DNA from: CAVREM01 sp963728825
Lineage (GTDB): Bacteria; Acidobacteriota; Vicinamibacteria; Vicinamibacterales; CAVVIG01
DNA: 64,000 bases
Assembly (NCBI GenBank): GCA_963728825.1
Contig: CAVSLA010000004.1
Location: forward strand, 806,001-870,000
Reading direction: 5' to 3'
This document shows, piece by piece, positions 56,825 through 64,000 of this stretch (positions are counted from its first letter, which is position 1; each line of letters starts with the position of its first letter). The notes under the pieces were generated by a model. The model saw only the letters and a program-made list of their open reading frames with translations. It was not told where the DNA came from and searched no databases. Position numbers and translations under genes: made by a program.

Positions 56825-57976
56825 CTAACCGCCAAACCGGGTGATTTCCGGGGCGCCGCTGCCGACGACAGTGCGGGCCATTTGATCACGGCTCATGTCG
56901 GCGGTGGTGGAGATGCCCTGAACCTTCAGCTTGAATTCATCGACGTTCGAGGCCCAGCGCAGCGCTTCCTCGTAGGAAACGAGCTGCTGCTCGTAGAGCC
57001 CGAAGATCGACTGGTCGAAGGTCTGCATCCCGTACTGCGACGTGCCGGCGGCAATCGCCCCTGGAATCAGGTGGGTCTTCTCCTTGTCGACGATGCAGTC
57101 GCGGACAAACGGCGTGCTGATCATCACCTCGACCGCCGGCGCCCGTCCGCGGCCGTCCAGCCGGGGGATCAGGCGCTGCGAAATCACCGCTTTGAGGACG
57201 CTGGCCAGCTGCAGACGCACCTGTTTCTGCTGATGCGGCGGGAAGACGGCGATGATGCGGTTGATGGTCTCGGTCGCGTCGAGCGTGTGCAGCGTCGAGA
57301 ACACCAGATGGCCGGTTTCCGCGGCGAGCAGCGCCGTCTCGATGGTCTCGAAATCCCGCATCTCGCCGACGAGAATCACGTCGGGATCCTGTCGCAGCGC
57401 GCTGCGCAGGGCCTGCGCGAATGAACGGGTGTCGACCGACACCTCGCGCTGGTTGATGAGTGACAGCTGATCGCGATGCAGGAACTCGATCGGATCCTCG
57501 ACCGTCATCACGTGAGCGGTCCGCGAGCGGTTGATGTGATCGATCATCCCGGCGAGCGTGGTGCTCTTGCCGCTGCCGGTTGTTCCGGTGACGAGCACCA
57601 GCCCCCGTTCCTCGTTGGCGATTCTCTTCAGCACCGGCGGCAGACCGAGCTCGTCCACCGTCCGAATCTGCATCGGGATGACGCGCAGCACGAGCCCGAC
57701 CGTACCGCGCTGTTGAAAGATATTGCAGCGGAAGCGCCCCAGGCCGGGAACGCTGTAGGCCAGGTCGACCTCCTGTGCCTCCTTGAACTTCTGCCGCTGA
57801 GCTGTCGACATGACCGCGGCGCTGATCGCCACCACGTCTTCGTGATCGAGCCGCTTCTCTTCAGACGCCGCGGCCAGATTGCCGCGCACCCGCATCATCG
57901 GATAGCTGCCGACTTTGATGTGGAGGTCCGACGCGCCGTTGTCGACCGCTATTTTCAGGAGATCGTTGACATGCAT
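56825..57976 (-). CDS. pilT: Twitching motility ATPase PilT
   Basis: A 383-residue hexameric ATPase for type IV pilus retraction. The N-terminal domain has LLKIAVDNGASDLHIKVGSY. Walker A is GTTGSGKSTTLAGMIDHIN, the Asp box is EDPIEFLH, Walker B is DPDVILVGEMRDFETIETAL, and the His box is TGHLVFSTLHTLDATETI. ATG 57976 is used; earlier in-frame codons are in low-complexity sequence. No other pilus gene is in the window. Confidence 0.93.
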   Translation of the reverse strand: MHVNDLLKIAVDNGASDLHIKVGSYPMMRVRGNLAAASEEKRLDHEDVVAISAAVMSTAQRQKFKEAQEVDLAYSVPGLGRFRCNIFQQRGTVGLVLRVIPMQIRTVDELGLPPVLKRIANEERGLVLVTGTTGSGKSTTLAGMIDHINRSRTAHVMTVEDPIEFLHRDQLSLINQREVSVDTRSFAQALRSALRQDPDVILVGEMRDFETIETALLAAETGHLVFSTLHTLDATETINRIIAVFPPHQQKQVRLQLASVLKAVISQRLIPRLDGRGRAPAVEVMISTPFVRDCIVDKEKTHLIPGAIAAGTSQYGMQTFDQSIFGLYEQQLVSYEEALRWASNVDEFKLKVQGISTTADMSRDQMARTVVGSGAPEITRFGG

Positions 57977-58075
57977 GGGCCAGGGCGGGGCTCGGGTGTC
58001 GTGGCTCGCGGCTCGAAAGCCCCGATTCATGAGCCCCGAGGCGCGAGTCCCGAGGCCCGATGCCTAGTGTATCGG

Positions 58076-59068
58076 CTATTGCGACTCGCCACAGAAGGGG
58101 CAGCGGTCGGACCGGGCATGGAGCGGTTTGCGGCAGTGCCAGCAGAAGCGCGGCTGAGGTGTTTCGCGCGCTTTCAGTCGCGACTGAATGTCGCCCACCT
58201 CGTCGTGGGAGGATTCGGCGGGCGGTGTCGCGCGGGCCCGCCGGGGCGCGGTCGCGCGTACCGCCAGGACCGCATCGAGCAGCTCGCTGGCTCGCTGGTA
58301 GCGCGCCGGAATTTCGGGAGCCATCGCCTTCATCACCACGTCGCTGATCACCTTGGGGATTTTCGGGTTCTTCAAACGCGGGGAGGTCAGGAGCTCGCCA
58401 CGGATCAGGCGTTCGAGATCGGCCGGCGACGGCGTGTCGTAGGGCAGGACGCCGGTCAGCATCTGGTACATCGTGACGCCAATCGAGTAGATGTCGCTGG
58501 CGAACACCGCCTTGCCGTGAAACTGTTCGGGCGCCATGTACGGCGGGCTGCCGATCACCGTCGTGCCATGGGCGGCAATCTCGAGAAATCGCGAGGTGCC
58601 GAAGTCGGCCACCTTGGCCATGCCGTTGTCGGACACGATCACGTTCGACGGTCGCAGGTCGCGGTGCAGCACGCCATGGCGATGCGCATGGTCGACCGCG
58701 TTGCAGATCTGGCAGGTGTAGTCGAGCGCTTGCGTGATGTCGAGGGCGCCGTCGCGGGCGATGATCGACTCGAGCGTGTCGCCGGGCACGAACTCCATCA
58801 CGATGAAGAAGACGTTCTGCTGCTTCTCGGCCGTCACGATCGTGACGATGTTGGGATGATTGAGGCTGGCCAGCAGCCGCGGCTCCCGCAGCAGCTCGCC
58901 GAAGTCGAGGTTCTGTTTGTGCGGGACTTTGAGCGCGACCTTCTTGTCGATCCAGGTATCCTCGGCGAGGTAGACCGTGCCGAAGCCGCCGCTGCCAAGT
59001 GTCGAGAAGATCTTGTATTTACCGACGATCTGCCCTCGGAAAAACACGCGGCAGTATACAATGGCCAT
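58076..59068 (-). CDS. Serine/threonine protein kinase with C-terminal zinc ribbon
   Basis: A protein of about 330 residues. The kinase domain has LGSGGFGTVYLAED (P-loop), KKVALKV (ATP lysine), HRDLRPSNVIVSDNGMAKVA (catalytic loop with HRDLR instead of the common HRDLK), DFGTSRFLEI and GSPPYMAPEQFHGKAVFASD. The C-terminal 60 residues end in a zinc ribbon, FCWHCRKPLHARSDRCPFCG. No membrane helix or extracellular sensor is visible, so it is cytoplasmic. ATG 59068 touches the ilvE region; a GTG at 59047 is also possible, because a minus-strand TATACT lies between the two. Confidence 0.9.
   Translation of the reverse strand: MAIVYCRVFFRGQIVGKYKIFSTLGSGGFGTVYLAEDTWIDKKVALKVPHKQNLDFGELLREPRLLASLNHPNIVTIVTAEKQQNVFFIVMEFVPGDTLESIIARDGALDITQALDYTCQICNAVDHAHRHGVLHRDLRPSNVIVSDNGMAKVADFGTSRFLEIAAHGTTVIGSPPYMAPEQFHGKAVFASDIYSIGVTMYQMLTGVLPYDTPSPADLERLIRGELLTSPRLKNPKIPKVISDVVMKAMAPEIPARYQRASELLDAVLAVRATAPRRARATPPAESSHDEVGDIQSRLKARETPQPRFCWHCRKPLHARSDRCPFCGESQ
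59053..59062. promoter_or_regulatory. Overlapping divergent -10 boxes between the kinase and ilvE
   Basis: The plus strand reads TATACAAT with TACAAT at 59057-59062; the minus strand reads TATACT at 59058-59053. These two boxes overlap, so the kinase and ilvE genes may be transcribed from back-to-back, mutually exclusive promoters. Confidence 0.45.
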
Positions 59069-59095
59069 GTGATCACCAAGCTGACGAGGCCGACG

Positions 59096-60163
59096 ATGCC
59101 GACCGAGCCGCTCGTGGCGCGGAAGCTCGAATTCGGCAAGATGTTCACACCGAATTTCTTCGTCGCCGAGTACCACGACGGCGAGTGGAACAACCCCAGA
59201 ATTCAACAGCTCGAGCCCTTCTCCCTGCATCCGGCGTCGATGGTGTTCCACTACTGCCAGACGGTGTTCGAAGGGCTCAAGGCCTATCGTCACGACAACG
59301 GGCGCATCGTCCTGTTTCGTCCCGAGCTGAACGCGCAGCGGTTCCGTCGATCGGCCGAGCGGCTGCGGCTGCCGGCCATCAGCGACGAGTTTTTCCTGGA
59401 GGCGGTGCAGGCGCTCGTCGAGAACGAGCGTCACTTCGTGCCGGCGGCGCCCGGTTGTCTGTACGTTCGCCCGGTCGTGATGGGTGTCGACGCCGCGCTC
59501 GGCGTCAAGAGCTCGAACGACTTCATCTTCTTCGTCATCACGCTGCCGTCGGGCCCTTATTTCAAGGACGCGGGCGAAGGCCCCGGTTCGATCAACGTGT
59601 TCGTGGCGACGTCGACGGTGCGCTCGGCGCCGGGGATGATGGGCAGCGTCAAGGCCGGCGCGAACTACGCGGGCACCTTGAAAGCCACCGAAGATGCCCG
59701 GGCGCTGGGCTGCGCGCAGGTGTTGTTTCTGGACGCGCGTGAGCACAAGCACGTCGAGGAGATGGGCGGCATGAACGTCATGTTCGTCCAGGGCAACACG
59801 CTGCGCACGCCGCCGCTCACCGACACGATTCTCGACGGCGTCACGCGGGCTTCACTGCTCGAGATCGCGCGCGATCTCGGGATGGAGGTCAGCGAAGCGC
59901 CCATCTCGATCGACGAAGTGGTCGCAGGCGTGAAGGGCGGAAGCATTACCGAAGCGATGGCGTGCGGCACCGCCGCCGTGGTGATCGGCATCAAGCGGCT
60001 GGCGTTCGAAGACGGATCATCGCTGGAGATGCCAGGCAGCGTGCCGGCGCCCGTCACCGGCAAGCTGTACAACGCCCTGATCGATATTCAGTACGGCCGG
60101 ACCGCGGATCCGCACGGCTGGGTGCGCGAAGTCTGTCGCATCGAAACCTCGGCAGTCCGATAA
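59096..60163 (+). CDS. ilvE: Branched-chain amino acid aminotransferase
   Basis: A 355-residue PLP enzyme of fold type IV. It has FTPNFFVAEYHDGEWNNPRI, then FHYCQTVFEGLKAYRHDNGR, the lysine in GSVKAGANYAGTLKATEDAR, EEMGGMNVMFVQGNTLRTPP and ITEAMACGTAAVV near the C-terminus. It transfers amino groups to make Leu, Ile and Val. ATG 59096 is chosen; an in-frame GTG at 59069 would begin one base after the divergent kinase ATG. Confidence 0.93.
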   Translation: MPTEPLVARKLEFGKMFTPNFFVAEYHDGEWNNPRIQQLEPFSLHPASMVFHYCQTVFEGLKAYRHDNGRIVLFRPELNAQRFRRSAERLRLPAISDEFFLEAVQALVENERHFVPAAPGCLYVRPVVMGVDAALGVKSSNDFIFFVITLPSGPYFKDAGEGPGSINVFVATSTVRSAPGMMGSVKAGANYAGTLKATEDARALGCAQVLFLDAREHKHVEEMGGMNVMFVQGNTLRTPPLTDTILDGVTRASLLEIARDLGMEVSEAPISIDEVVAGVKGGSITEAMACGTAAVVIGIKRLAFEDGSSLEMPGSVPAPVTGKLYNALIDIQYGRTADPHGWVREVCRIETSAVR

Positions 60164-60173
60164 GTCCGTTGAC

Positions 60174-60258
60174 GGCGGCCGCTCTCACGCGGTCGCCGCA
60201 CCCAGCACCCAGCCCCCTGGCACCAGCACCCGGCACCCTGCCCCCGGCACCCGGCACC
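60174..60258. terminator. Hairpin plus GGTGCCG repeat between ilvE and the NHL gene
   Basis: GGCGGCCGC (60174-60182) and GCGGTCGCC (60189-60197) form a nine-base stem with one G-T pair after the ilvE stop. Positions 60198-60258 are a one-orientation array of GCACCCG-type units, running to the stop of the convergent gene. Confidence 0.7.
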
Positions 60259-61392
60259 TTATTTCTTAATCCACTTCTGCACACACCCGCCGGACTTGCT
60301 GGTCCCGCAACCACCCGTCAGACCGGCAAAGATATTCCCGGCGTCATCGGCCGCCATCCCTTCGGGGTTGGTGCCCTCGATGAAGTGGTGAATCGATCCA
60401 TCCCGCGCGCTGCCGATGCGGATGCCCTGCTTCCAGCCGACGTTGCGGAATTGCGGACCACCGCCTTCGAACGAGGCGCTCGGTCCAGCGAGCCGGATGC
60501 CCGACTCCGAATCGGCGACCACCAATGTGTCGTCCTTCAGGATGGTGATGCCGCTCGGCCGCCCGAAATGCTTCCAGGAGTCGAGATAGTTCATGTCCTT
60601 GTCGAAGATCTGGATGCGATTGTTCGATCGATCCGCGACGAAGAGGCGTCCCTGCGAGTCGACGGCCAGCGCGTGTGGACCCATGAACTCTCCGGCGCCG
60701 CGCCCGAGCTTGCCATGGGCGGCGACGAATTTGCCGCTGGTCGTGTAGCGCACCAGCCGGTCACCGTCCTGCTGCGCGGTCGACGGCCGCGGCCAGTGGC
60801 CGTCAGCAATGATCACGTCACCATTCGGCAGGATGGCGCACGCCGTGGGGCCGACGAAGGTATCCGTCCCAGCTTGTGAGACGCCCGCTTTGCCGAGGGT
60901 CAGCAGCAGTTTCCCGTCGGGACTGAACTTGTAGACGACGAAGCCGCGTCCCGCGGCTCCCGCGACGTCGCCGAACGGCCCGCTGTCGCCTGCCCAGATG
61001 TTGCCCTCGCGATCGCGGCACATCCCGTGGCCCGACACGAACATCCCGTTGCCGAAACTCTGCGCGATCTTGCCTGAAGCATCGAAGTAGACGATGGGAG
61101 GCTCGGTCCGGAGCAGCGACCACGTGCCGCCCTTGTGATCGGGCAGGAAGTTGATGGCCGCGCCCCATTTCATGCCGGGGTTGAGCGTCGGCCAGTTTTC
61201 GATCATCCGAAACGGATTGCTCATCAGGTTTCGGCCGGGATCCGGCCGGGCCCCGCCGCCCGGTCCTGAACCGGTGAACGGTCCACCGTCCGGCGGCGGC
61301 GTCGCAGGCTGCTGTGCGTGAAGCAGAGTCCCGATCAGGGCGAAAAGCGTGATGACCAGCCATCCATTTGTTGCGGCGCGGCGCATAAGCAT
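60259..61392 (-). CDS. Secreted NHL-repeat beta-propeller protein
   Basis: A 377-residue protein with a signal peptide (NGWLVITLFALIGTLLHAQ), a Gly/Pro-rich linker and a propeller built of NHL repeats. The repeats are seen in VSGHGMCRDREGNIWAGDSG, DGKLLLTLGKAG, GPTACAILPNGDVIIADGHW, GPHALAVDSQGRLFVADRSN and NRIQIFDKDMNYLDSWKHFG. The closing part (ADDAGNIFAGLTGG) adds two cysteines. Peptidylglycine lyase-like NHL proteins share this pattern, but no catalytic assignment is safe. GGAGGG is a good ribosome-binding site. Confidence 0.85.
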   Translation of the reverse strand: MLMRRAATNGWLVITLFALIGTLLHAQQPATPPPDGGPFTGSGPGGGARPDPGRNLMSNPFRMIENWPTLNPGMKWGAAINFLPDHKGGTWSLLRTEPPIVYFDASGKIAQSFGNGMFVSGHGMCRDREGNIWAGDSGPFGDVAGAAGRGFVVYKFSPDGKLLLTLGKAGVSQAGTDTFVGPTACAILPNGDVIIADGHWPRPSTAQQDGDRLVRYTTSGKFVAAHGKLGRGAGEFMGPHALAVDSQGRLFVADRSNNRIQIFDKDMNYLDSWKHFGRPSGITILKDDTLVVADSESGIRLAGPSASFEGGGPQFRNVGWKQGIRIGSARDGSIHHFIEGTNPEGMAADDAGNIFAGLTGGCGTSKSGGCVQKWIKK

Positions 61393-61423
61393 CCCTCCGT
61401 CGGACAGAGTTTATGCCACCAAG

Positions 61424-61640
61424 GGTGCCGCGTGCCGGGTGCCGGGTGCCGGGTGCCAGGTGCCAGGTGCCAGGTGCCAGGTGCCAGGTGCCAAGTGCCA
61501 AGTGCCAAGTGCAGTGCAAGATGCAGTGCAAGATGCAGTGCAAGATGCAGTGCAAGATGCAGTGCAAGATGCAGTGCAAGATGCGGTGACAGTGTTTGCC
61601 AGCACGCGGCACCACGGCACCCAGCACCCGGCACCCGGCG
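61424..61640. repeat. Facing GGTGCC arrays with nested 12-base tandem repeat
   Basis: The divergent gap between the NHL gene and rsmE. Positions 61424-61508 are rightward units that change in steps: GGTGCCG, then GGTGCCA, then AGTGCCA. Positions 61509-61580 are six 12-base units (ATGCAGTGCAAG; the first has GTG). Positions 61600-61640 carry the facing complement (GGCACCACGGCACC, then CAGCACCCGGCACC). Confidence 0.85.
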
Positions 61641-61645
61641 AAGCC

Positions 61646-61659
61646 TATAATCCCGGGCC
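61646..61659 (+). promoter_or_regulatory. Consensus -10 box of rsmE, leaderless start
   Basis: TATAAT at 61646-61651, eight bases before the GTG at 61660. The -35 position lies inside the repeat array and has no TTGACA match. Confidence 0.6.
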
Positions 61660-62406
61660 GTGCACCGCTTTTTTGCTCCTGCGCTCGATGCGGGCGACGA
61701 GTCGGTCGCGTTGCCTCGCGACGAAGCGGAACATCTCACGCGGGTGCTGCGGCTGGCTCCGGGCGACGAAGTGGCGGTGTTCGACGGCCGCGGCCACGAG
61801 TATCGGGCCCGCGTCGTGGCGGGGGCGCGGCGTGACGTCCGGGTGCAGCTGCTCGCGCGAATCGATCCGCCGCCCGAGCTGCCGGTCTCGGTGACGCTGG
61901 CGCAGGCGATTCTCAAGGGCGACAAGATGGACGAGGTCGTCCGCGATGCCGTCATGCTGGGTGTGACGGCCATCCAGCCAATCGTCAGCAGGCACACGGA
62001 AACGACCGTCGCTGCCGTTCTGCGCGGCGCGCGGCTCGATCGCTGGCGACGCGTCGCGTTGGCGTCCGTGAAGCAATCGCGCCGGGCAGTGTTGCCGGAC
62101 ATCCGCACGCCGTTGACGTTCGAAACCTATCTCGACGAGCCGCCGCCGGCCATGCGACTGATGCTGGTCGAGCCGGCCGCGGATGCGTCCACGCAAACGC
62201 TGGCCACGCTGCGCACGGTCCCGCCCCCGGCTGACGTCAGCCTCATCGTCGGGCCGGAAGGCGGGTGGATTGCCGACGAATGGACGGCGGCGCGGGCGCG
62301 GGGCGTGCGGCTGATTTCTCTGGGGCATCGCACGTTACGCGCCGATGCCACGCCGATTGCCGCGCTGAGCGTGCTGAATTTCCTGTGGGACGAGCACCCG
62401 GCCTAG
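61660..62406 (+). CDS. rsmE: 16S rRNA (uracil1498-N3)-methyltransferase RsmE
   Basis: A 248-residue SPOUT-class methyltransferase. PUA-like N-terminal domain (HRFFAPALDAGDESVALPRD, EAEHLTRVLRLAPGDEV). The SPOUT knot region has LAQAILKGDKMDEVVRDAVM, LGVTAIQPIVSRHTET, SLIVGPEGGWIADEWTAAR and LGHRTLRADATPIAAL. It methylates U1498 of 16S rRNA. GTG start. Confidence 0.94.
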   Translation: MHRFFAPALDAGDESVALPRDEAEHLTRVLRLAPGDEVAVFDGRGHEYRARVVAGARRDVRVQLLARIDPPPELPVSVTLAQAILKGDKMDEVVRDAVMLGVTAIQPIVSRHTETTVAAVLRGARLDRWRRVALASVKQSRRAVLPDIRTPLTFETYLDEPPPAMRLMLVEPAADASTQTLATLRTVPPPADVSLIVGPEGGWIADEWTAARARGVRLISLGHRTLRADATPIAALSVLNFLWDEHPA

Positions 62407-62502
62407 TGTTAGCATCGCCGGCGGTTTTGCACTCATATACGCTGTTGGCCTCAGGTCTGGAGGCCTTCACGCCGGGTCAAACGATTCGGCCTGCTGCCGG
62501 AT

Positions 62503-62524
62503 GCCGGGTCTGAAAAGACCCGGC
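62503..62524. repeat. REP-like hairpin (GCCGGGTCT / AGACCCGGC)
   Basis: A perfect nine-base inverted repeat with loop GAAA, in the gap of about 140 bases between rsmE and the DUF5916 gene. Same family as the hairpins near 4241, 9964 and 20111. Confidence 0.75.
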
Positions 62525-62545
62525 CTAGCTGACGGGTTTTCATCA

Positions 62546-64000
62546 GTGACAGGACGAGGTCTGCTTCTCGCATGCTCGATGCTGCTTGCGACCAGCGACA
62601 TTCTCACGGCCGACGAACCGGTCGTCGACGGGCGGAAACAGGCGAGAGCGTCGCGTCTGACGGCCGGCTCGATCCGGCTGGACGGTCGACTTGATGACGA
62701 GGCCTGGCTGAAGGCCACGCCGATCACGGAATTCGTTCAGGCGGAGCCCGTCGAGGGCGCTCCACCAGCTCACCCGATGGAAGTCCGCTTCCTGTTCGAC
62801 GACACCGCGCTGTGGGTCGGCGCCAGGATGCGCAGCGCGCCCGGCATGGCGATCCAGGCGCCGATGAGTCGCCGCGACGACGGCGGACAGGCGGAATACA
62901 TTCAGGTCGAGCTCGATACCTATCTCGATCGGCGGACCGCGTACATGTTCGGCGTCACGGCGTCGGGCGTGCGCCTCGATCACTATCATCCGAGCGACAA
63001 TGAGGACGACACCGACTCGCAGTTCGAACCCGTCTGGGAAGCGCGGACCAACATTTATGACGGTGGCTGGACGGCCGAACTGTGGCTGCCGTTTTCGCAG
63101 CTGCGCTTCAACCATCAGCCGGAGCTCATCTGGGGCCTCAACGTGAAGCGGTGGCGCCCGCAACTGAATGAAGAGGACTACTGGGTGATCATCGGCCGGA
63201 CCCAGAGCGGCTGGGCGTCCCGCTTCGGCGAACTGCGCGGCCTCGACGGAATCCGGCCGGTGAAGCGTCTCGAGGTCATGCCGTACGTCGCGGCGTCCTC
63301 GCGCATGACCGGCAACCGTGACCGCGGGAATCCGTTTGACGACGGCACGAATCTGGGCGGGCGGATCGGCGCCGACGTCAAGGTCGGGATCGGATCGAAC
63401 CTCACGCTCGAGGCGGCGATCAATCCGGATTTCGGCCAGATCGAAGCGGACCCGGCCGAAGTCAACCTGACGGTGTTCGAAACGACATTCAGCGAGCGGC
63501 GGCCTTTTTTCATCGAAGGTAACAGCGTGCTCGAAGCCGGCACCTCCAACTTCTATTACTCCCGGCGCATCGGCGCCCGGCCAACGTTCGCGGCACCACC
63601 CGGGTACGAGTACGTCGACTATCCGTCCACCAGCACCATCCTGGGCGCGGCGAAGCTCACGGGCCGCCTGGGGTCGGGCACATCGGTCGGGTTTCTGGGC
63701 GCGGTCACGGCTCGCGAAGAAGCGAACACGTTTGCACTCGGCAACACCGCATCGGTGGCGGTGGCCCCGCAGACGACGTGGGGGGTTGGACGCGTCATTC
63801 AGGAGTTCAGCCCGGATTTCACCGCCGGCGCGCACCTCACGCTGGTGCATCGCGACATGGCGGCGGTCGATCCAATGGCCGCGGTTCTGAACCGCAACGC
63901 GATCACCGCCGGCGCCGATACGCGGCTCCGGTTCGGCAATCGCACCTATGAAACCTCCTTCAGCATCGGCTTGACCCACATCGACGGCGAGCCCGCCGCC
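62546..64000 (+). CDS. DUF5916-family outer-membrane-type protein, cut by the window edge
   Basis: The first 485 codons of a longer protein. GTG start at 62546 with a short signal-like stretch (LLLACSMLLATSDILTA). A CBM9-like beta-sandwich domain follows (about 45-210), with IRLDGRLDDEAWLKATPITE, FVQAEPVEGAPPAHPMEVRF and DGGWTAELWLPFSQLRF. Then comes a beta-barrel-like region containing NPDFGQIEADPAEVNLTVFE and FFIEGNSVLEAG, typical of DUF5916. No stop codon appears before the window ends. Function unknown; possibly a surface carbohydrate- or substrate-handling protein. Confidence 0.85.
   Translation, partial: MTGRGLLLACSMLLATSDILTADEPVVDGRKQARASRLTAGSIRLDGRLDDEAWLKATPITEFVQAEPVEGAPPAHPMEVRFLFDDTALWVGARMRSAPGMAIQAPMSRRDDGGQAEYIQVELDTYLDRRTAYMFGVTASGVRLDHYHPSDNEDDTDSQFEPVWEARTNIYDGGWTAELWLPFSQLRFNHQPELIWGLNVKRWRPQLNEEDYWVIIGRTQSGWASRFGELRGLDGIRPVKRLEVMPYVAASSRMTGNRDRGNPFDDGTNLGGRIGADVKVGIGSNLTLEAAINPDFGQIEADPAEVNLTVFETTFSERRPFFIEGNSVLEAGTSNFYYSRRIGARPTFAAPPGYEYVDYPSTSTILGAAKLTGRLGSGTSVGFLGAVTAREEANTFALGNTASVAVAPQTTWGVGRVIQEFSPDFTAGAHLTLVHRDMAAVDPMAAVLNRNAITAGADTRLRFGNRTYETSFSIGLTHIDGEPAA

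Noticed and set aside
56825..57976. Type II secretion or pilus assembly ATPase (GspE/PilB)
   Set aside because: Length, His box and lack of the larger N-terminal domain fit PilT rather than PilB or GspE.
57476..59068. N-terminal extension of ilvE across the kinase and pilT
   Set aside because: Antisense shadow; IlvE homology begins near 59096.

Overview
The window looks like a chromosomal piece of a GC-rich Gram-negative bacterium, most likely an acidobacterium (Vicinamibacteria-like). This is inferred from four long ADOP-type (acidobacterial duplicated orphan permease) genes paired with PadR regulators, a futalosine-type menaquinone cluster, Gram-negative envelope genes (LptE, TonB-like, DUF5916 outer-membrane-type protein) and degenerate short tandem repeats in many gaps. 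No phage, insertion sequence, CRISPR array, rRNA or tRNA gene was seen.

Layout: (1) 50-3449, minus strand: PadR regulator, small membrane protein, ADOP permease. (2) 3669-12475: a YIP1 protein, then a menaquinone block (cysteine-free MqnE-like protein, MqnA, MqnC, amidohydrolase, UbiA-type prenyltransferase, UbiX), a converging glycosyltransferase-like membrane protein, and a UbiE/MenG methyltransferase split by a one-base frameshift. (3) 12534-17012: TonB-like protein, a 26-residue membrane peptide, miaA, hfq, deoB and a frameshifted dGTPase. (4) 17099-33409: three more PadR/ADOP modules around a DUF3999-DUF2339 pair, a secreted small protein and a DinB-like protein. (5) 33478-43056: yceD-rpmF-plsX-fabD-fabG-acpP-fabF, then etfB-etfA and a membrane iron-sulfur ETF:quinone oxidoreductase candidate and a DUF374 acyltransferase. 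This joins fatty acid synthesis to an electron-transfer route that would feed the menaquinone made by block 2. (6) 43053-48186: MFS transporter, histone-deacetylase-like hydrolase, lipoprotein alpha/beta hydrolase, DUF885 lipoprotein. (7) 48190-64000: leuS (frameshifted), lptE, holA, rpsT, lytic transglycosylase, alaS, recX, pilT, Ser/Thr kinase, ilvE, NHL propeller protein, rsmE and a DUF5916 protein cut by the right edge.

The most unusual signals are these. A radical-SAM-like menaquinone protein has no cysteine at all. PadR and ADOP subtypes match in every module. Clear -10 boxes sit only 6-9 bases before many start codons, as in leaderless transcripts. Six gaps contain a degenerate short-repeat array facing its own reverse complement. 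A REP-like GC-rich hairpin family punctuates gene ends. Three highly conserved genes are each broken by a single-base duplication, which I think is more likely sequence error than biology.
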